DNA from: Stappia stellulata
GTDB lineage: Bacteria > Pseudomonadota > Alphaproteobacteria > Rhizobiales > Stappiaceae
Assembly: GCF_020176715.1 (NCBI RefSeq)
Contig: NZ_JAIVMF010000018.1
Span: 1 to 64,000 of the forward strand
Reading direction: 5' to 3'
Length of the DNA stretch: 64,000 nt
The translations under genes were made by a program, and so were the position numbers. Shown here piece by piece: positions 28,156-39,639 of the stretch (position 1 is its first letter; the number at the start of each line of letters is the position of its first letter). A model generated the notes under the pieces. The model worked only from the letters and a program-made list of their open reading frames with translations. It was not told the DNA's origin and made no database searches.

Positions 28156-29783
28156 AATTCGGCCCGCTTCGCACGCGCGATGCGCAAGGCGCCCTGCTCG
28201 CCCACACCATCCGCCTCGACGGGGGCGCCTTGAAGAAGGGGCACTGCCTGCAAGCCGAGGACATCCGCAGGCTTGAAGCGGCACGGATCGAGGAGGTCGT
28301 TGCGGCGCGTCTCGAAGCAGACGACTGCCATGAGGACAGGGCCGCGGAGCGACTCGCGCAGGCCGCCGACGGCGGCGGGCTCACCCTCGCCCCGGCCTTC
28401 ACCGGCCGGGTCAACCTTCATGCAGCAACCGACGGTCTCCTCATCGTCGATGCCGCCGCCATCAATGCGGTGAACCGGGTCGACCCGGCGATCACGCTGG
28501 CCACCCTGCCGGCTTTCGAGAGGGTGACGGGCGGGCGCATGGTCGCAACCGCAAAGATCATTCCGTTCGCCGTCGGCGAGGAGGCGATTTCCCGGGCCGA
28601 GAGTGTCGCGCGGGCGGCCGTGCGCGTCGCGCCGTTTCGCGCCCGCAGCGTCGGGCTCGTCGCAACGACGCTGCCGCATGTGAAGCCCGCAACGCTCGAC
28701 AAGACACGGCGCATCACCGAGGCCCGGCTCGCCGTCTCCGGCTCAAGGCTTGCAGGCGAGTTGCGTGTTGCCCACACCGTCGCCGACGTCGCCGGCGCCA
28801 TTCGCGACCAGGTTGCCGCCGGCGTCGACATGGTTCTCATCTTCGGAGCCTCCGCGATCGTCGATCCGGCGGACGTGATCCCGCAAGGCATCCGGGCAGC
28901 GGGCGGCGGCGTGGATCATTTCGGCATGCCGGTCGATCCGGGCAATCTCCTGCTGATCGGCCATATCGGCAAGGTCCCGATCATCGGCGCTCCGGGCTGC
29001 GCGCGCAGCCCCAAGGAAAACGGTTTCGACTGGGTGCTCGACCGCTACATGGCGGACTGTCCGGTCACCCCGGACGACATCATGGCAATGGGGGTCGGCG
29101 GCCTCCTGATGGAAATCGGCACACGCCCGCAACCGCGAGAAGCTTCGCCCGGCCGCGCGGCGCGGGCCCACAGGGTCGACGGCATCCTGCTCGCCGCAGG
29201 CCAGGCGCGGCGGGCCGGCGGTATCAACAAGCTTCTGGCGACAATCGACGGCGAGCCGGTCGTGCGCATCGCCGCGCGCAACGCCCTTGCAAGCGGCCTC
29301 GCCTCGCTCACCGTGGTCACCGGCCACATGGGCCGGGAGATCGAGGCCGCGCTGGACGGACTGCCGGTGACGATCGTCCACAATCCGGATTACGCCGAGG
29401 GCATGGCCGGTTCCATTCGCGCAGGCGTCACCGCATTGCCGGAGGCCGCAGACGCCGCGCTCATCCTTCTTGCGGACATGCCGGAGGTCACGGCGGAGGC
29501 AATCGACCGGATGATTGCGACCTATGCGCCGGAGGCCGGCGTCCTGGTGGTCGGCGCCGCGCATGAGGGCAAACGCGGAAATCCGGTGCTCTGGGACAAG
29601 AGCCACTTCGAGGCGCTGGCCCGACTGGAAGGCGACAGCGGCGCCCGGCACCTGCTCGACCAGCATCCGGACGATCTGGCACTGGTCGAAACGGGTCCCG
29701 GCGCCCGGCTCGACCTCGACACGCCGGAGGCGCTTGCCGCGGCGGGCGCCGTCCCGCCGCGGCATACCCCCGCCCGGGATTGA
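28152..29783 (+). CDS. Molybdopterin-binding / MobA-like nucleotidyltransferase bifunctional protein
   Basis: A 543-residue two-domain protein. Residues about 1-335 resemble the MoeA/MogA molybdopterin-binding fold with VDMVLIFGASAIVDPADV near 222 and GHIGKVPIIGAPGCARSPKENG near 273. Residues about 343-543 resemble MobA/MocA nucleotidyltransferases: GILLAAGQARRAGGINKLL near 346 and ILLADMPEVTAEAID near 438. It could attach CMP or GMP to the cofactor for the hydroxylase served by the XdhC pair. The nucleotide-binding motif is unusual (RRAGG where MobA has SxRMG). The GTG start overlaps the upstream stop. Confidence 0.8.
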   Translation: MKFGPLRTRDAQGALLAHTIRLDGGALKKGHCLQAEDIRRLEAARIEEVVAARLEADDCHEDRAAERLAQAADGGGLTLAPAFTGRVNLHAATDGLLIVDAAAINAVNRVDPAITLATLPAFERVTGGRMVATAKIIPFAVGEEAISRAESVARAAVRVAPFRARSVGLVATTLPHVKPATLDKTRRITEARLAVSGSRLAGELRVAHTVADVAGAIRDQVAAGVDMVLIFGASAIVDPADVIPQGIRAAGGGVDHFGMPVDPGNLLLIGHIGKVPIIGAPGCARSPKENGFDWVLDRYMADCPVTPDDIMAMGVGGLLMEIGTRPQPREASPGRAARAHRVDGILLAAGQARRAGGINKLLATIDGEPVVRIAARNALASGLASLTVVTGHMGREIEAALDGLPVTIVHNPDYAEGMAGSIRAGVTALPEAADAALILLADMPEVTAEAIDRMIATYAPEAGVLVVGAAHEGKRGNPVLWDKSHFEALARLEGDSGARHLLDQHPDDLALVETGPGARLDLDTPEALAAAGAVPPRHTPARD

Positions 29784-29910
29784 CCTTTTCCGGCTTCTGT
29801 CCCGTAATGTTGCGCGTCGAGGTCCGGCGGACCCGCGACGGAAGAGGCCGGCAACCCCACTCGCCGTGATGCCGTCCCGACAAGGCCCGCCCGTCAGAGG
29901 AGGAGAGGGC

Positions 29911-30609
29911 ATGACCCACGAACTGACACCCGCAAGCCGCGCAGGGGCCGGCGTGAGAGTGCCGGGCGCGCTGTCGCGGCGCAGCCTTCTGGTCGCCGGC
30001 GGTGCGGCCCTTGCCTGCGCGGCGCTGCCGACGCCCGCCATCGCATCCTCGAAGTGGTTCGACGGAACCCTGGAAGACAACGGGTTTGCCTATCGGCGCA
30101 CGAATTTCTCGGTGATCAAGCCGCAGTGGCGCCGACAGATGGTCAAATATCTGTCCGAGGAATCGCCGGGCACCGTCGTCGTCGACACCCGCAATCACTT
30201 TCTCTACTGGATCTGGGAAAACAACACGGCGCTGCGCTACGGGGTCGGCGTCGGTCGCGACGGCTTCAAATGGTACGGACGCGCGCAGATCAAGCGCAAG
30301 GCGCTATGGCCGCGCTGGGTCCCGCCTCCCGAGATGCTCCAGCGCCAGCCGGACCTTCCCCGCCTGGTGAAAGGCGGGGCGCCGAACAACCCGCTCGGCC
30401 CGCGCGCGCTCTATCTGCATCACGACAGCGGCGCGGACACAGGTTACCGGCTGCACGGCACGCTGGAACCCTGGAGCATCGGCAGCGACGTCTCCTCCGG
30501 CTGCATCCGCATGTTCCCGGAAGACGTGATCGATCTCTACCAGCGCTGTCCGGTCGGGACACGTGTCTCGGTTCTGGAGCATCTGGGTGCGGGGTCGCAG
30601 GACGGATGA
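29911..30609 (+). CDS. Tat-exported L,D-transpeptidase (YkuD family)
   Basis: A 232-residue periplasmic enzyme forming 3-3 peptidoglycan cross-links or attaching proteins to peptidoglycan. The N-terminus carries a twin-arginine-like signal SRRSLLVAGGAALACAALP (about 23-41) with cleavage near AIA-SS. The YkuD domain has YRLHGTLEP near 180 and the catalytic SDVSSGCIRM near 194-203. GGAGGAGAGGG precedes the ATG at 29911. Its stop overlaps the start of a Pal-like lipoprotein gene as ATGA, so the two envelope proteins are probably made together. Confidence 0.88.
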   Translation: MTHELTPASRAGAGVRVPGALSRRSLLVAGGAALACAALPTPAIASSKWFDGTLEDNGFAYRRTNFSVIKPQWRRQMVKYLSEESPGTVVVDTRNHFLYWIWENNTALRYGVGVGRDGFKWYGRAQIKRKALWPRWVPPPEMLQRQPDLPRLVKGGAPNNPLGPRALYLHHDSGADTGYRLHGTLEPWSIGSDVSSGCIRMFPEDVIDLYQRCPVGTRVSVLEHLGAGSQDG

Positions 30610-31148
30610 CGCACATCAGGAGCTCCAGCCGCGTGACGACAGCAAACGCCAGACGTCTCGCCCTCGGCCTTGTGCTGGTGGCCGGTTCGGCCGCCCTCGC
30701 CGGCTGCAACACCACGGACACGGTCGCCACCCCCAATGTCACCAACGCCCCGGCGATCGGTTTCGCCAATATCGCTCCCGGGAGCGAAGAGGCCTTCATG
30801 CTCAATGTCGGTCGGCGGACCTATTTCAAGCCGGGGTCCGCGGAGATCGACGAAACCGCGCGCATGACGCTCGACAAGCAGGCCGACTGGCTGAACAGGA
30901 ACGCGGGCTGGTACGCCAAGATCCAGGGTTTTGCCGACGATCCCGGCACCGAAGCGCAAAACACGTCCCTGTCGACCAAGCGCGCCAATGCCGCCATGGC
31001 CTATCTGGTCTCGAAGGGCGTCGCGCCCGGACGGCTCTGGGCCAAGGGCTACGGTACGGAGCGCAAGGTCCGCCATTGCCCGGAAGAAGAATGCAAGGCA
31101 CAGAACCGTCGTGTCGTGACCAACCTGCGCGAGGAAAAGGAACGCTGA
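30606..31148 (+). CDS. OmpA-family (Pal-like) lipoprotein
   Basis: A 180-residue lipoprotein with a hydrophobic signal (about 16-33) ending in the lipobox LAGC (Cys34) and an OmpA C-terminal peptidoglycan-binding domain (about 60-175). It shows YFKPGSAEIDE, LSTKRANAAMAYLVSKGV, YGTERKV and KAQNRRVV. The usual Pal motif GHTDERG is replaced by GFADDPG, so ligand contacts may differ. No tol genes are adjacent, so it is a paralogue rather than the tol-pal operon Pal. ATGA overlap with the L,D-transpeptidase. Confidence 0.83.
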   Translation: MTHIRSSSRVTTANARRLALGLVLVAGSAALAGCNTTDTVATPNVTNAPAIGFANIAPGSEEAFMLNVGRRTYFKPGSAEIDETARMTLDKQADWLNRNAGWYAKIQGFADDPGTEAQNTSLSTKRANAAMAYLVSKGVAPGRLWAKGYGTERKVRHCPEEECKAQNRRVVTNLREEKER

Positions 31149-31248
31149 AACAACGTGGTATCCAGGCGGGGCCGCATCCGCTCGCCTGATTGCGTTAACC
31201 ACAATGCTGCACTGCAATAATTACATGGCTCCCATGCAGGGGATGCGC

Positions 31249-31277
31249 TTGGCGCGGAGCGTTGTGACACTTATATT
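31249..31277 (+). promoter_or_regulatory. Putative promoter for the small GcrA-like gene
   Basis: -35-like TTGGCG (31249-31254), 17-base spacer, -10 TATATT (31272-31277). A start near 31284 would give a leader of about 155 bases. The 291 bases between the lipoprotein gene and 31440 hold only this and the following hairpin. Confidence 0.45.
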
Positions 31278-31293
31278 ACAGAAAGAATTTCTC

Positions 31294-31322
31294 ATGCCGG
31301 GCGGCGGTCATGCCCCCGGCAT
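31294..31322 (+). other. Leader hairpin
   Basis: ATGCCGGG / CCCGGCAT, eight base pairs around a 13-base loop, beginning about ten bases after the predicted transcript start and followed by TCTTGC rather than a T-run. It could be a 5' stabilising or regulatory structure. Confidence 0.4.
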
Positions 31323-31439
31323 TCTTGCACAACTTCGTCCGATGACATCCTCGTGCGATGACATGACCGCTCCTGAGGGGCGCAAGGGCCTTACCGCCCG
31401 CCGGATGATGGGTGCGCCTGAACAAAGGTAAGCAACGCC

Positions 31440-31652
31440 ATGACTGATCTTCGACTTCCGCGCGCCGGCCAATGCAAGTGGGCTGAAGGAACAGGCGGCA
31501 ATTACTCCTTCCCGTGCCGCAACCGCGTCGAGGCAGGGGTGTCCTACTGCGACGAGCACCGCGCGCTCGTCTATATCTCCCCGGAAGAGCGCCGCCGCAA
31601 CCGCGAGAATGCGCCGATCGCCTTCCGCGCCCAGAAGCGGATCGCCGCCTGA
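31440..31652 (+). CDS. Small protein resembling the C-terminal domain of GcrA
   Basis: A 70-residue protein containing QCKWAEGTGG, FPCRNRV and SYCDEHRALVYISPEERRR. Cys12, Cys26, Cys37 and His40 and their surroundings match the C-terminal region of GcrA cell-cycle regulators (C-W...FCG...G-x-YC-x-x-H...AY-x-P), the part that contacts RNA polymerase sigma70 in Caulobacter. The N-terminal DNA-binding domain is absent and no room is left for it upstream. It has its own putative promoter and a strong terminator. Function is unknown; it could be a zinc-ribbon-like modulator. Confidence 0.7.
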   Translation: MTDLRLPRAGQCKWAEGTGGNYSFPCRNRVEAGVSYCDEHRALVYISPEERRRNRENAPIAFRAQKRIAA

Positions 31653-31708
31653 GACCTTGCACGCGACGGGAAACGCCTTTCCCGGTCGTCACACATGATC
31701 CACCGTTC

Positions 31709-31746
31709 AAGAGCCGCCGGCGACCGCGCCGGCGGCTCTTTCGTTT
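31709..31746 (+). terminator. Terminator of the small GcrA-like gene
   Basis: Perfect 13-base arms AAGAGCCGCCGGC / GCCGGCGGCTCTT with a six-base loop, followed by TCGTTT, 57 bases after the stop. Confidence 0.8.
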
Positions 31747-31850
31747 CCCCTCCCCGCGCGCTGTCGCGGCAATCCACGCCCTCACGGGCTGCGTAGCCGG
31801 TAGAGAACGCAAACGTCCCCCCTCCCCGCGCTCCGGATACCTGCCCGCCC

Positions 31851-33392
31851 ATGACATCCACCGTCCTCATCCCCGTTCTTGGCGACCAGCTCACGCTCGA
31901 CCTCGCGTCGCTTCGCGACGCCGACCCTGCAACGGCGCGGGTGCTGATGATGGAGGTCGTTGAAGAAACCGAGTACGTCGCGCACCACCGCAAGAAGATC
32001 GCCTTCCTGTTCTCGGCCATGCGCCACCATGCCAGCGCGCTCGAAAGCGCGGGATGGACCGTCGACTATGTAACGCTCGACGATCCGGACAACAGCGGAT
32101 CCTTCACCGGCGAGATCAAGCGCGCGGTCGCCCGTCATTCGCCAGACAGCATCCGTGTCACGGAGCCCGGCGAGTGGCGGGTGCTTCAGGCGATGAAGGG
32201 CTGGGAAAAGCAACTCGGGGTCCCGGTCGAGATCTGCCCCGACGACCGTTTCCTGTGCTCGCATGACGCCTTCGCCAAGTGGGCGGAAGGCCGCAAGCAG
32301 CTGCGCATGGAATATTTCTACCGGGACATGCGCCGCAAGACGGGGCTCTTGATGGACGGTGACGATCCGGTCGGCGGGCAATGGAACTTCGATGCCGACA
32401 ATCGCATGCCGGCGACGGGCGACCTGTTCATGCCCTCACCGCGACAGTCGACGCCGGACGAGACCACCCGCGCGGTGCTCGACCTCGTGGACAGGAACTT
32501 TCCCGACCGGTTCGGCGACCTCGAGCCGTTCTGGTTCGCGGTCACGCAAAAAGACGCGAAGGCGGCGCGGACCCATTTCATCAAGACCGCCCTGCCCGGT
32601 TTCGGCGACTATCAGGATGCGATGCTGGCCGGGGAACGGTTCCTCTATCACTCGGTCCTGGCGCTGTATCTCAATGCGGGCCTGCTCGACCCCTTGGAGA
32701 CCTGTCGCGCGGTCGAGGCCGCCTATCACGACGGCCATGCGCCGCTGAACGCGGTTGAGGGGTTCATCCGCCAGATCATCGGCTGGCGGGAATATGTGCG
32801 CGGGATCTACTGGCTGAAGATGCCGGACTACGCGCAGGAGAACTTTCTGTCCGCCGACCGCGACCTGCCCGAATTCTACTGGACTGCCGACACGAAGATG
32901 GCCTGCGTCCGCGATGCGGTGGAACAGACGCGCGAGCAGGCCTATGCCCATCACATCCAACGGCTGATGGTCACCGGCAACTTCGCACTGCTGTCGGGTG
33001 TCGAGCCGCGACAGATCCACGAATGGTATCTCGCCGTCTATGCCGATGCCTATGAATGGGTGGAATTGCCCAACACGCTTGGCATGAGCCAGTTCGCCGA
33101 CGGCGGGCTTCTCGGTTCAAAGCCCTATGCGGCGAGCGGCAACTACATCAACAAGATGTCCGACTACTGCAGCGGCTGCCACTACGACGTGAAGGACAAG
33201 ACCGGCGAGAACGCCTGTCCATTCAATCCGCTCTACTGGGACTTCCTGCTGCGCAACAAGGAGGTTCTGGGCAAAAATGCCCGCCTGGCCCAGCCCTATC
33301 GCACCTGGGAGCGGATGAAACCGGACACCCAGGCCGCCTATCGCACGGCCGCGCGCCGCACCCTCGACAGGCTCGATCGCGGAACGCTCTGA
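31851..33392 (+). CDS. phrB: Fe-S bacterial cryptochrome/(6-4) photolyase, PhrB type
   Basis: A 513-residue light-driven DNA repair enzyme of the FeS-BCP class. The N-terminal alpha/beta antenna domain opens VLIPVLGDQLT; the FAD domain covers about 215-510. Four cysteines at 352, 440, 443 and 456 (DYCSGC ... NACPFNP) match the spacing of the [4Fe-4S] ligands in Agrobacterium PhrB, which repairs (6-4) photoproducts. The ATG at 31851 gives the family N-terminus. It is 104 bases after a terminator, so is likely its own unit, converging on rpsL. Confidence 0.93.
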   Translation: MTSTVLIPVLGDQLTLDLASLRDADPATARVLMMEVVEETEYVAHHRKKIAFLFSAMRHHASALESAGWTVDYVTLDDPDNSGSFTGEIKRAVARHSPDSIRVTEPGEWRVLQAMKGWEKQLGVPVEICPDDRFLCSHDAFAKWAEGRKQLRMEYFYRDMRRKTGLLMDGDDPVGGQWNFDADNRMPATGDLFMPSPRQSTPDETTRAVLDLVDRNFPDRFGDLEPFWFAVTQKDAKAARTHFIKTALPGFGDYQDAMLAGERFLYHSVLALYLNAGLLDPLETCRAVEAAYHDGHAPLNAVEGFIRQIIGWREYVRGIYWLKMPDYAQENFLSADRDLPEFYWTADTKMACVRDAVEQTREQAYAHHIQRLMVTGNFALLSGVEPRQIHEWYLAVYADAYEWVELPNTLGMSQFADGGLLGSKPYAASGNYINKMSDYCSGCHYDVKDKTGENACPFNPLYWDFLLRNKEVLGKNARLAQPYRTWERMKPDTQAAYRTAARRTLDRLDRGTL

Positions 33393-33473
33393 CAGGCCCG
33401 TCCCCGACCGGCGGCGGTCCCCCGATCGCGCCGCCCAATCGCGCTGTGCAAACCAGTCCCGCTGTGCAAACGC

Positions 33474-33503
33474 AAAAACCCCCGGCAGTGCCGGGGGTCA
33501 AAA
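33474..33503 (-). terminator. Terminator of rpsL
   Basis: CCCCCGG / CCGGGGG stem with a CAGTG loop. On the minus strand it is followed by TTTTT (33474-33478); on the plus strand AAAATTT follows, so it mainly serves rpsL, 43 bases after its stop. Confidence 0.8.
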
Positions 33504-33545
33504 TTTGCGCGCAAACTGCCTTCGGCGTCTGTCGCCGAGCGCGGC

Positions 33546-33917
33546 TTACTTCGGACGCTTGGAACCGTAGAGCGAACGGCGCTTCTTACGATCCTTGACG
33601 CCCTGGGTGTCGAGCACGCCGCGGATCACGCGGTAGCGCACACCCGGAAGGTCGTTCGGTCCACCACCGCGCACGAGCACGACCGAGTGCTCTTGCAGGT
33701 TGTGGCCCTCGCCCGGGATGTAGGCGGTGACTTCGTTGCCATTGGTCATACGCACGCGGGCGACCTTACGCAGAGCCGAGTTCGGCTTACGCGGCGTGGT
33801 CGTGTACACGCGGGTGCATACGGCGCGCTTCTGCGGGTTTCCGGCCAGCGAAGGCGTCTTGGACTTCTTGACGGTCGGCTTGCGGTTCTGACGAACCAAC
33901 TGATTGATTGTCGGCAT
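33546..33917 (-). CDS. rpsL: Ribosomal protein S12, solitary copy with altered streptomycin-site residues
   Basis: A 123-residue S12 of the 30S decoding centre. The frame extends upstream, but the ATG at 33917 gives MPTINQLV. It keeps [27 protein letters not shown] and DLPGVRY, including the RimO-target Asp89. Positions equivalent to E. coli Lys43 and Lys88 (Met counted), where changes give streptomycin resistance, are Arg43 (codon 33789-33791) and Asn88 (codon 33654-33656); Gly86-Pro87 also replace the usual Arg-Val. It lacks its normal partners rpsG-fusA-tuf and has its own promoter and terminator, suggesting a second S12 gene. Confidence 0.88.
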   Translation of the reverse strand: MPTINQLVRQNRKPTVKKSKTPSLAGNPQKRAVCTRVYTTTPRKPNSALRKVARVRMTNGNEVTAYIPGEGHNLQEHSVVLVRGGGPNDLPGVRYRVIRGVLDTQGVKDRKKRRSLYGSKRPK

Positions 33918-33959
33918 AGGTTGCTTGCGGCTTGTTTTTGAGGAATGTCTTGGCCGCTT

Positions 33960-33988
33960 CGTATAGGGGGAGCGACCGGCTTTGTCAA
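33960..33988 (-). promoter_or_regulatory. Promoter of rpsL
   Basis: On the minus strand, consensus -35 TTGACA (33983-33988), 17-base spacer, -10 TATACG (33960-33965). Start near 33953 gives a leader of about 36 bases. It lies wholly within the gyrB-rpsL gap, making rpsL independent of gyrB. Confidence 0.75.
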
Positions 33989-34031
33989 AGGGAGATTGCC
34001 GCGCAGGCAAGGTTTCTGCGCGCGCGGCAAT

Positions 34032-37308
<3,277 letters not shown>

Positions 37309-37331
37309 CGAGGGAGGGATCCTTTTGGAGA

Positions 37332-38471
37332 TTACGCCGCACTATAGGGAGAAACGCGTCCGTTTGCGACCTTTAGTATCCGGCTTGCCTCCGGCAGTTC
37401 GGCGAACAGGAACGGATCCGTGCCGGTCATCATCACCTGCAGGCCAAGGTCGGCAAGACGCGCAAAAAGCGCGCGGCGGCGGTCGGGATCGAGATGGGCC
37501 GCGACCTCGTCGAGCAGCAGCAGCGGCGTCAGGCCGGCGGTGGCCGCGGCCACTTCCGCATGCGCCAGAACCAGGCCGATCAACAGGGCCTTCTGCTCGC
37601 CGGTGGAGGCAAGCGCGGCCGGCATGTCCTTGGCGACATGGCGCACCGTCAGGTCCGAGCGATGCGGCCCCTGGAGCGTGCGTCCCGCCGCCCGGTCGCG
37701 ATAGCGGCCGGCGGCGAGCATCTCGCGATAGGCATCTTCCAGATCGCCCGCCGCAACCCCGGCGGCGCTGTCCTCGAAGCCTCCGGTAAGGAGAACGTCG
37801 GCCTGCGGAAACGGCTGTCCGGCCTCGGCCTGGGAGGCCATGCGCTCGCGCAGCAGGCTCACGGTCTCCTGCCGGGCATAGCTGACGGCGACGGCGAGCG
37901 GCGCAAGCTGCGCCTCCACCGCATCGAGGAAGGCATCGGACCCGCGCTCGTCGAGAAGGCGATTGCGCGCCCGCAGGGTCCGCTCCAGATCCGCGACCCG
38001 CCGCCCGTGTCCCGGATCGATGGCCAGAACCAAGCGGTCCAGAAACCGTCGCCGGTCGCCCACCGGTCCGGTGAACAAGCCGTCCATGGAGGGCAGAAGC
38101 CAGAGAACCCGCAGATAGTCGAGAAGCATTTCGGAGCTGCGCGCGTCAGATCCGTTGATCCGGATCCGACGACCGGGATCGCCGGCGGTGTGCCCGACCC
38201 CGATTCGCGTCTCGCCGCCGATGCCCTCGACCCGCGCCGACACCGCCCAACCGTGCGGCGCGCCGCGGCGCGCCAGATCTTCAAGGGCTGCACGGCGCAG
38301 GCCGCGGCCCGCCGTCAGCAGCGAGATCGCTTCAAGGAGGTTGGTCTTTCCCGCGCCGTTTTCCCCCACGAGGGCGACCATCGGCGCATCGAAGGTCACG
38401 GAAAGCGTTTGGTAGTTCCTGAAATCAGACAAGGTGAGGCTGCGCAGGGCAACCCTGACCGGCTCGCCCAT
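37332..38471 (-). CDS. recF: DNA replication and repair protein RecF
   Basis: SMC-like ATPase that helps load RecA at single-strand gaps with RecO and RecR. The 379-residue protein has LTLSDFRNYQ near 13, Walker A GENGAGKTNLLEAISLL near 36-52, the ABC-type signature region ASTGEQKALLIGLVLAHAE near 283, and Walker B LLLDEVAAHLD near 313. It is 49 bases downstream of dnaN on the same strand, the classical dnaA-dnaN-recF-gyrB order. Confidence 0.95.
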   Translation of the reverse strand: MGEPVRVALRSLTLSDFRNYQTLSVTFDAPMVALVGENGAGKTNLLEAISLLTAGRGLRRAALEDLARRGAPHGWAVSARVEGIGGETRIGVGHTAGDPGRRIRINGSDARSSEMLLDYLRVLWLLPSMDGLFTGPVGDRRRFLDRLVLAIDPGHGRRVADLERTLRARNRLLDERGSDAFLDAVEAQLAPLAVAVSYARQETVSLLRERMASQAEAGQPFPQADVLLTGGFEDSAAGVAAGDLEDAYREMLAAGRYRDRAAGRTLQGPHRSDLTVRHVAKDMPAALASTGEQKALLIGLVLAHAEVAAATAGLTPLLLLDEVAAHLDPDRRRALFARLADLGLQVMMTGTDPFLFAELPEASRILKVANGRVSPYSAA

Positions 38472-38520
38472 CGCGCGCCTTTCTTTCTCCGATCTCGCGG
38501 CCTGCGGATCACCCCGCCGG

Positions 38521-39639
38521 TCAGACCCGCATCGGCATCAGGACATAGAGTGCGTCTTCCACGCCCTTGTCCTGGATCAGCGTCGGCGCGCCGGCGTCGG
38601 CAAAACGGAACGACGCCGTGTCGCCGCGCAACTGACCGGCGATCTCCAGCAGATAGCGCGAATTGAAGCCGATCTCGAGCGGATCGGACTCATAGTCGAC
38701 CGCCAGTTCCTCGGTTGCCGACCCGGAGTCGGGATTAACCACCGTCAAAACCATCCGCCCTTCGGAAATCGCCAGTTTCACGGCCCGCCCGCGCTCCGAC
38801 GAGATCGTCGAGACACGGTCCACCGCCGACTTGAACTCGTCGCGGTCGACCAGCATTTCCTTGTCGTTGTTCTGCGGAATGACGCGACCGTAATCCGGGA
38901 ACGTCCCGTCGATCAGCTTCGAGGTCAAGATGACATTGCCGGTGGTGATGCGGATCTTGGTCTCGGAGATCTCGATCCGCGCTTCGGCATCCGGGTTTTC
39001 CAGAAGCTTCTGCATCTCGCCGACCGTCTTGCGCGGCACGATGATGCCCGGCATGCCGGTGGCACCGGACGGCGCCGGAATTTCGGCGCGCGCCAGGCGG
39101 TGACCGTCGGTCGCGACACCGCGGAAGCGCTCGCCCGCCTCGGTCGCGACGGCATGCATGTAGATGCCGTTGAGATAGTAGCGCGTCTCCTCGGTGGAGA
39201 TCGCGAACTGCGTGGCATCGAGCACCGTGCGCATGTCGCGCGCGGTCAGCGTGAAGGAATGGGTGAAATCGCCGGCCGTGATGTCCGGGAAATCCGATTC
39301 CGGCAACATCTGCAGCGCGAAGCGCGAGCGCCCGGCGCGGATCTCCAGCGTCGCATTGTCGCCGGAGGTCTCGAGCGCGACCTGGGAGCCCTCGGGCAGC
39401 TTGCGCACGATGTCGTAGATCATGTGCGCGGGCACGGTCGTTGCGCCCGGCTGCTCCACATGCGCCGCGATGCGCTCGGAGATTTCGAGATCGAGATCGG
39501 TCGCCTTCAACGCCAGCTCACCCGCCTCGCAGCGCAACAGCACATTCGAAAGGATCGGGATGGTGTTCCGGCGTTCGACGACACGGTGGACATGGGTCAG
39601 GGACTTCAGGAGATCCGTCCGCTCAAGCGTCACTTTCAT
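38521..39639 (-). CDS. dnaN: DNA polymerase III beta subunit (sliding clamp)
   Basis: Ring-shaped processivity clamp of the replisome. The 372-residue length is standard. It begins MKVTLERTDLLKSL and has three repeated clamp domains, with NTIPILSNVLL near 25 and the hydrophobic peptide-binding pocket C-terminus ALYVLMPMRV. The frame is open 81 codons upstream through a hairpin-containing gap; the ATG at 39639 gives the family start. It is 284 bases downstream of dnaA, separated by a terminator-like hairpin, so it may also be transcribed on its own. Confidence 0.97.
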   Translation of the reverse strand: MKVTLERTDLLKSLTHVHRVVERRNTIPILSNVLLRCEAGELALKATDLDLEISERIAAHVEQPGATTVPAHMIYDIVRKLPEGSQVALETSGDNATLEIRAGRSRFALQMLPESDFPDITAGDFTHSFTLTARDMRTVLDATQFAISTEETRYYLNGIYMHAVATEAGERFRGVATDGHRLARAEIPAPSGATGMPGIIVPRKTVGEMQKLLENPDAEARIEISETKIRITTGNVILTSKLIDGTFPDYGRVIPQNNDKEMLVDRDEFKSAVDRVSTISSERGRAVKLAISEGRMVLTVVNPDSGSATEELAVDYESDPLEIGFNSRYLLEIAGQLRGDTASFRFADAGAPTLIQDKGVEDALYVLMPMRV

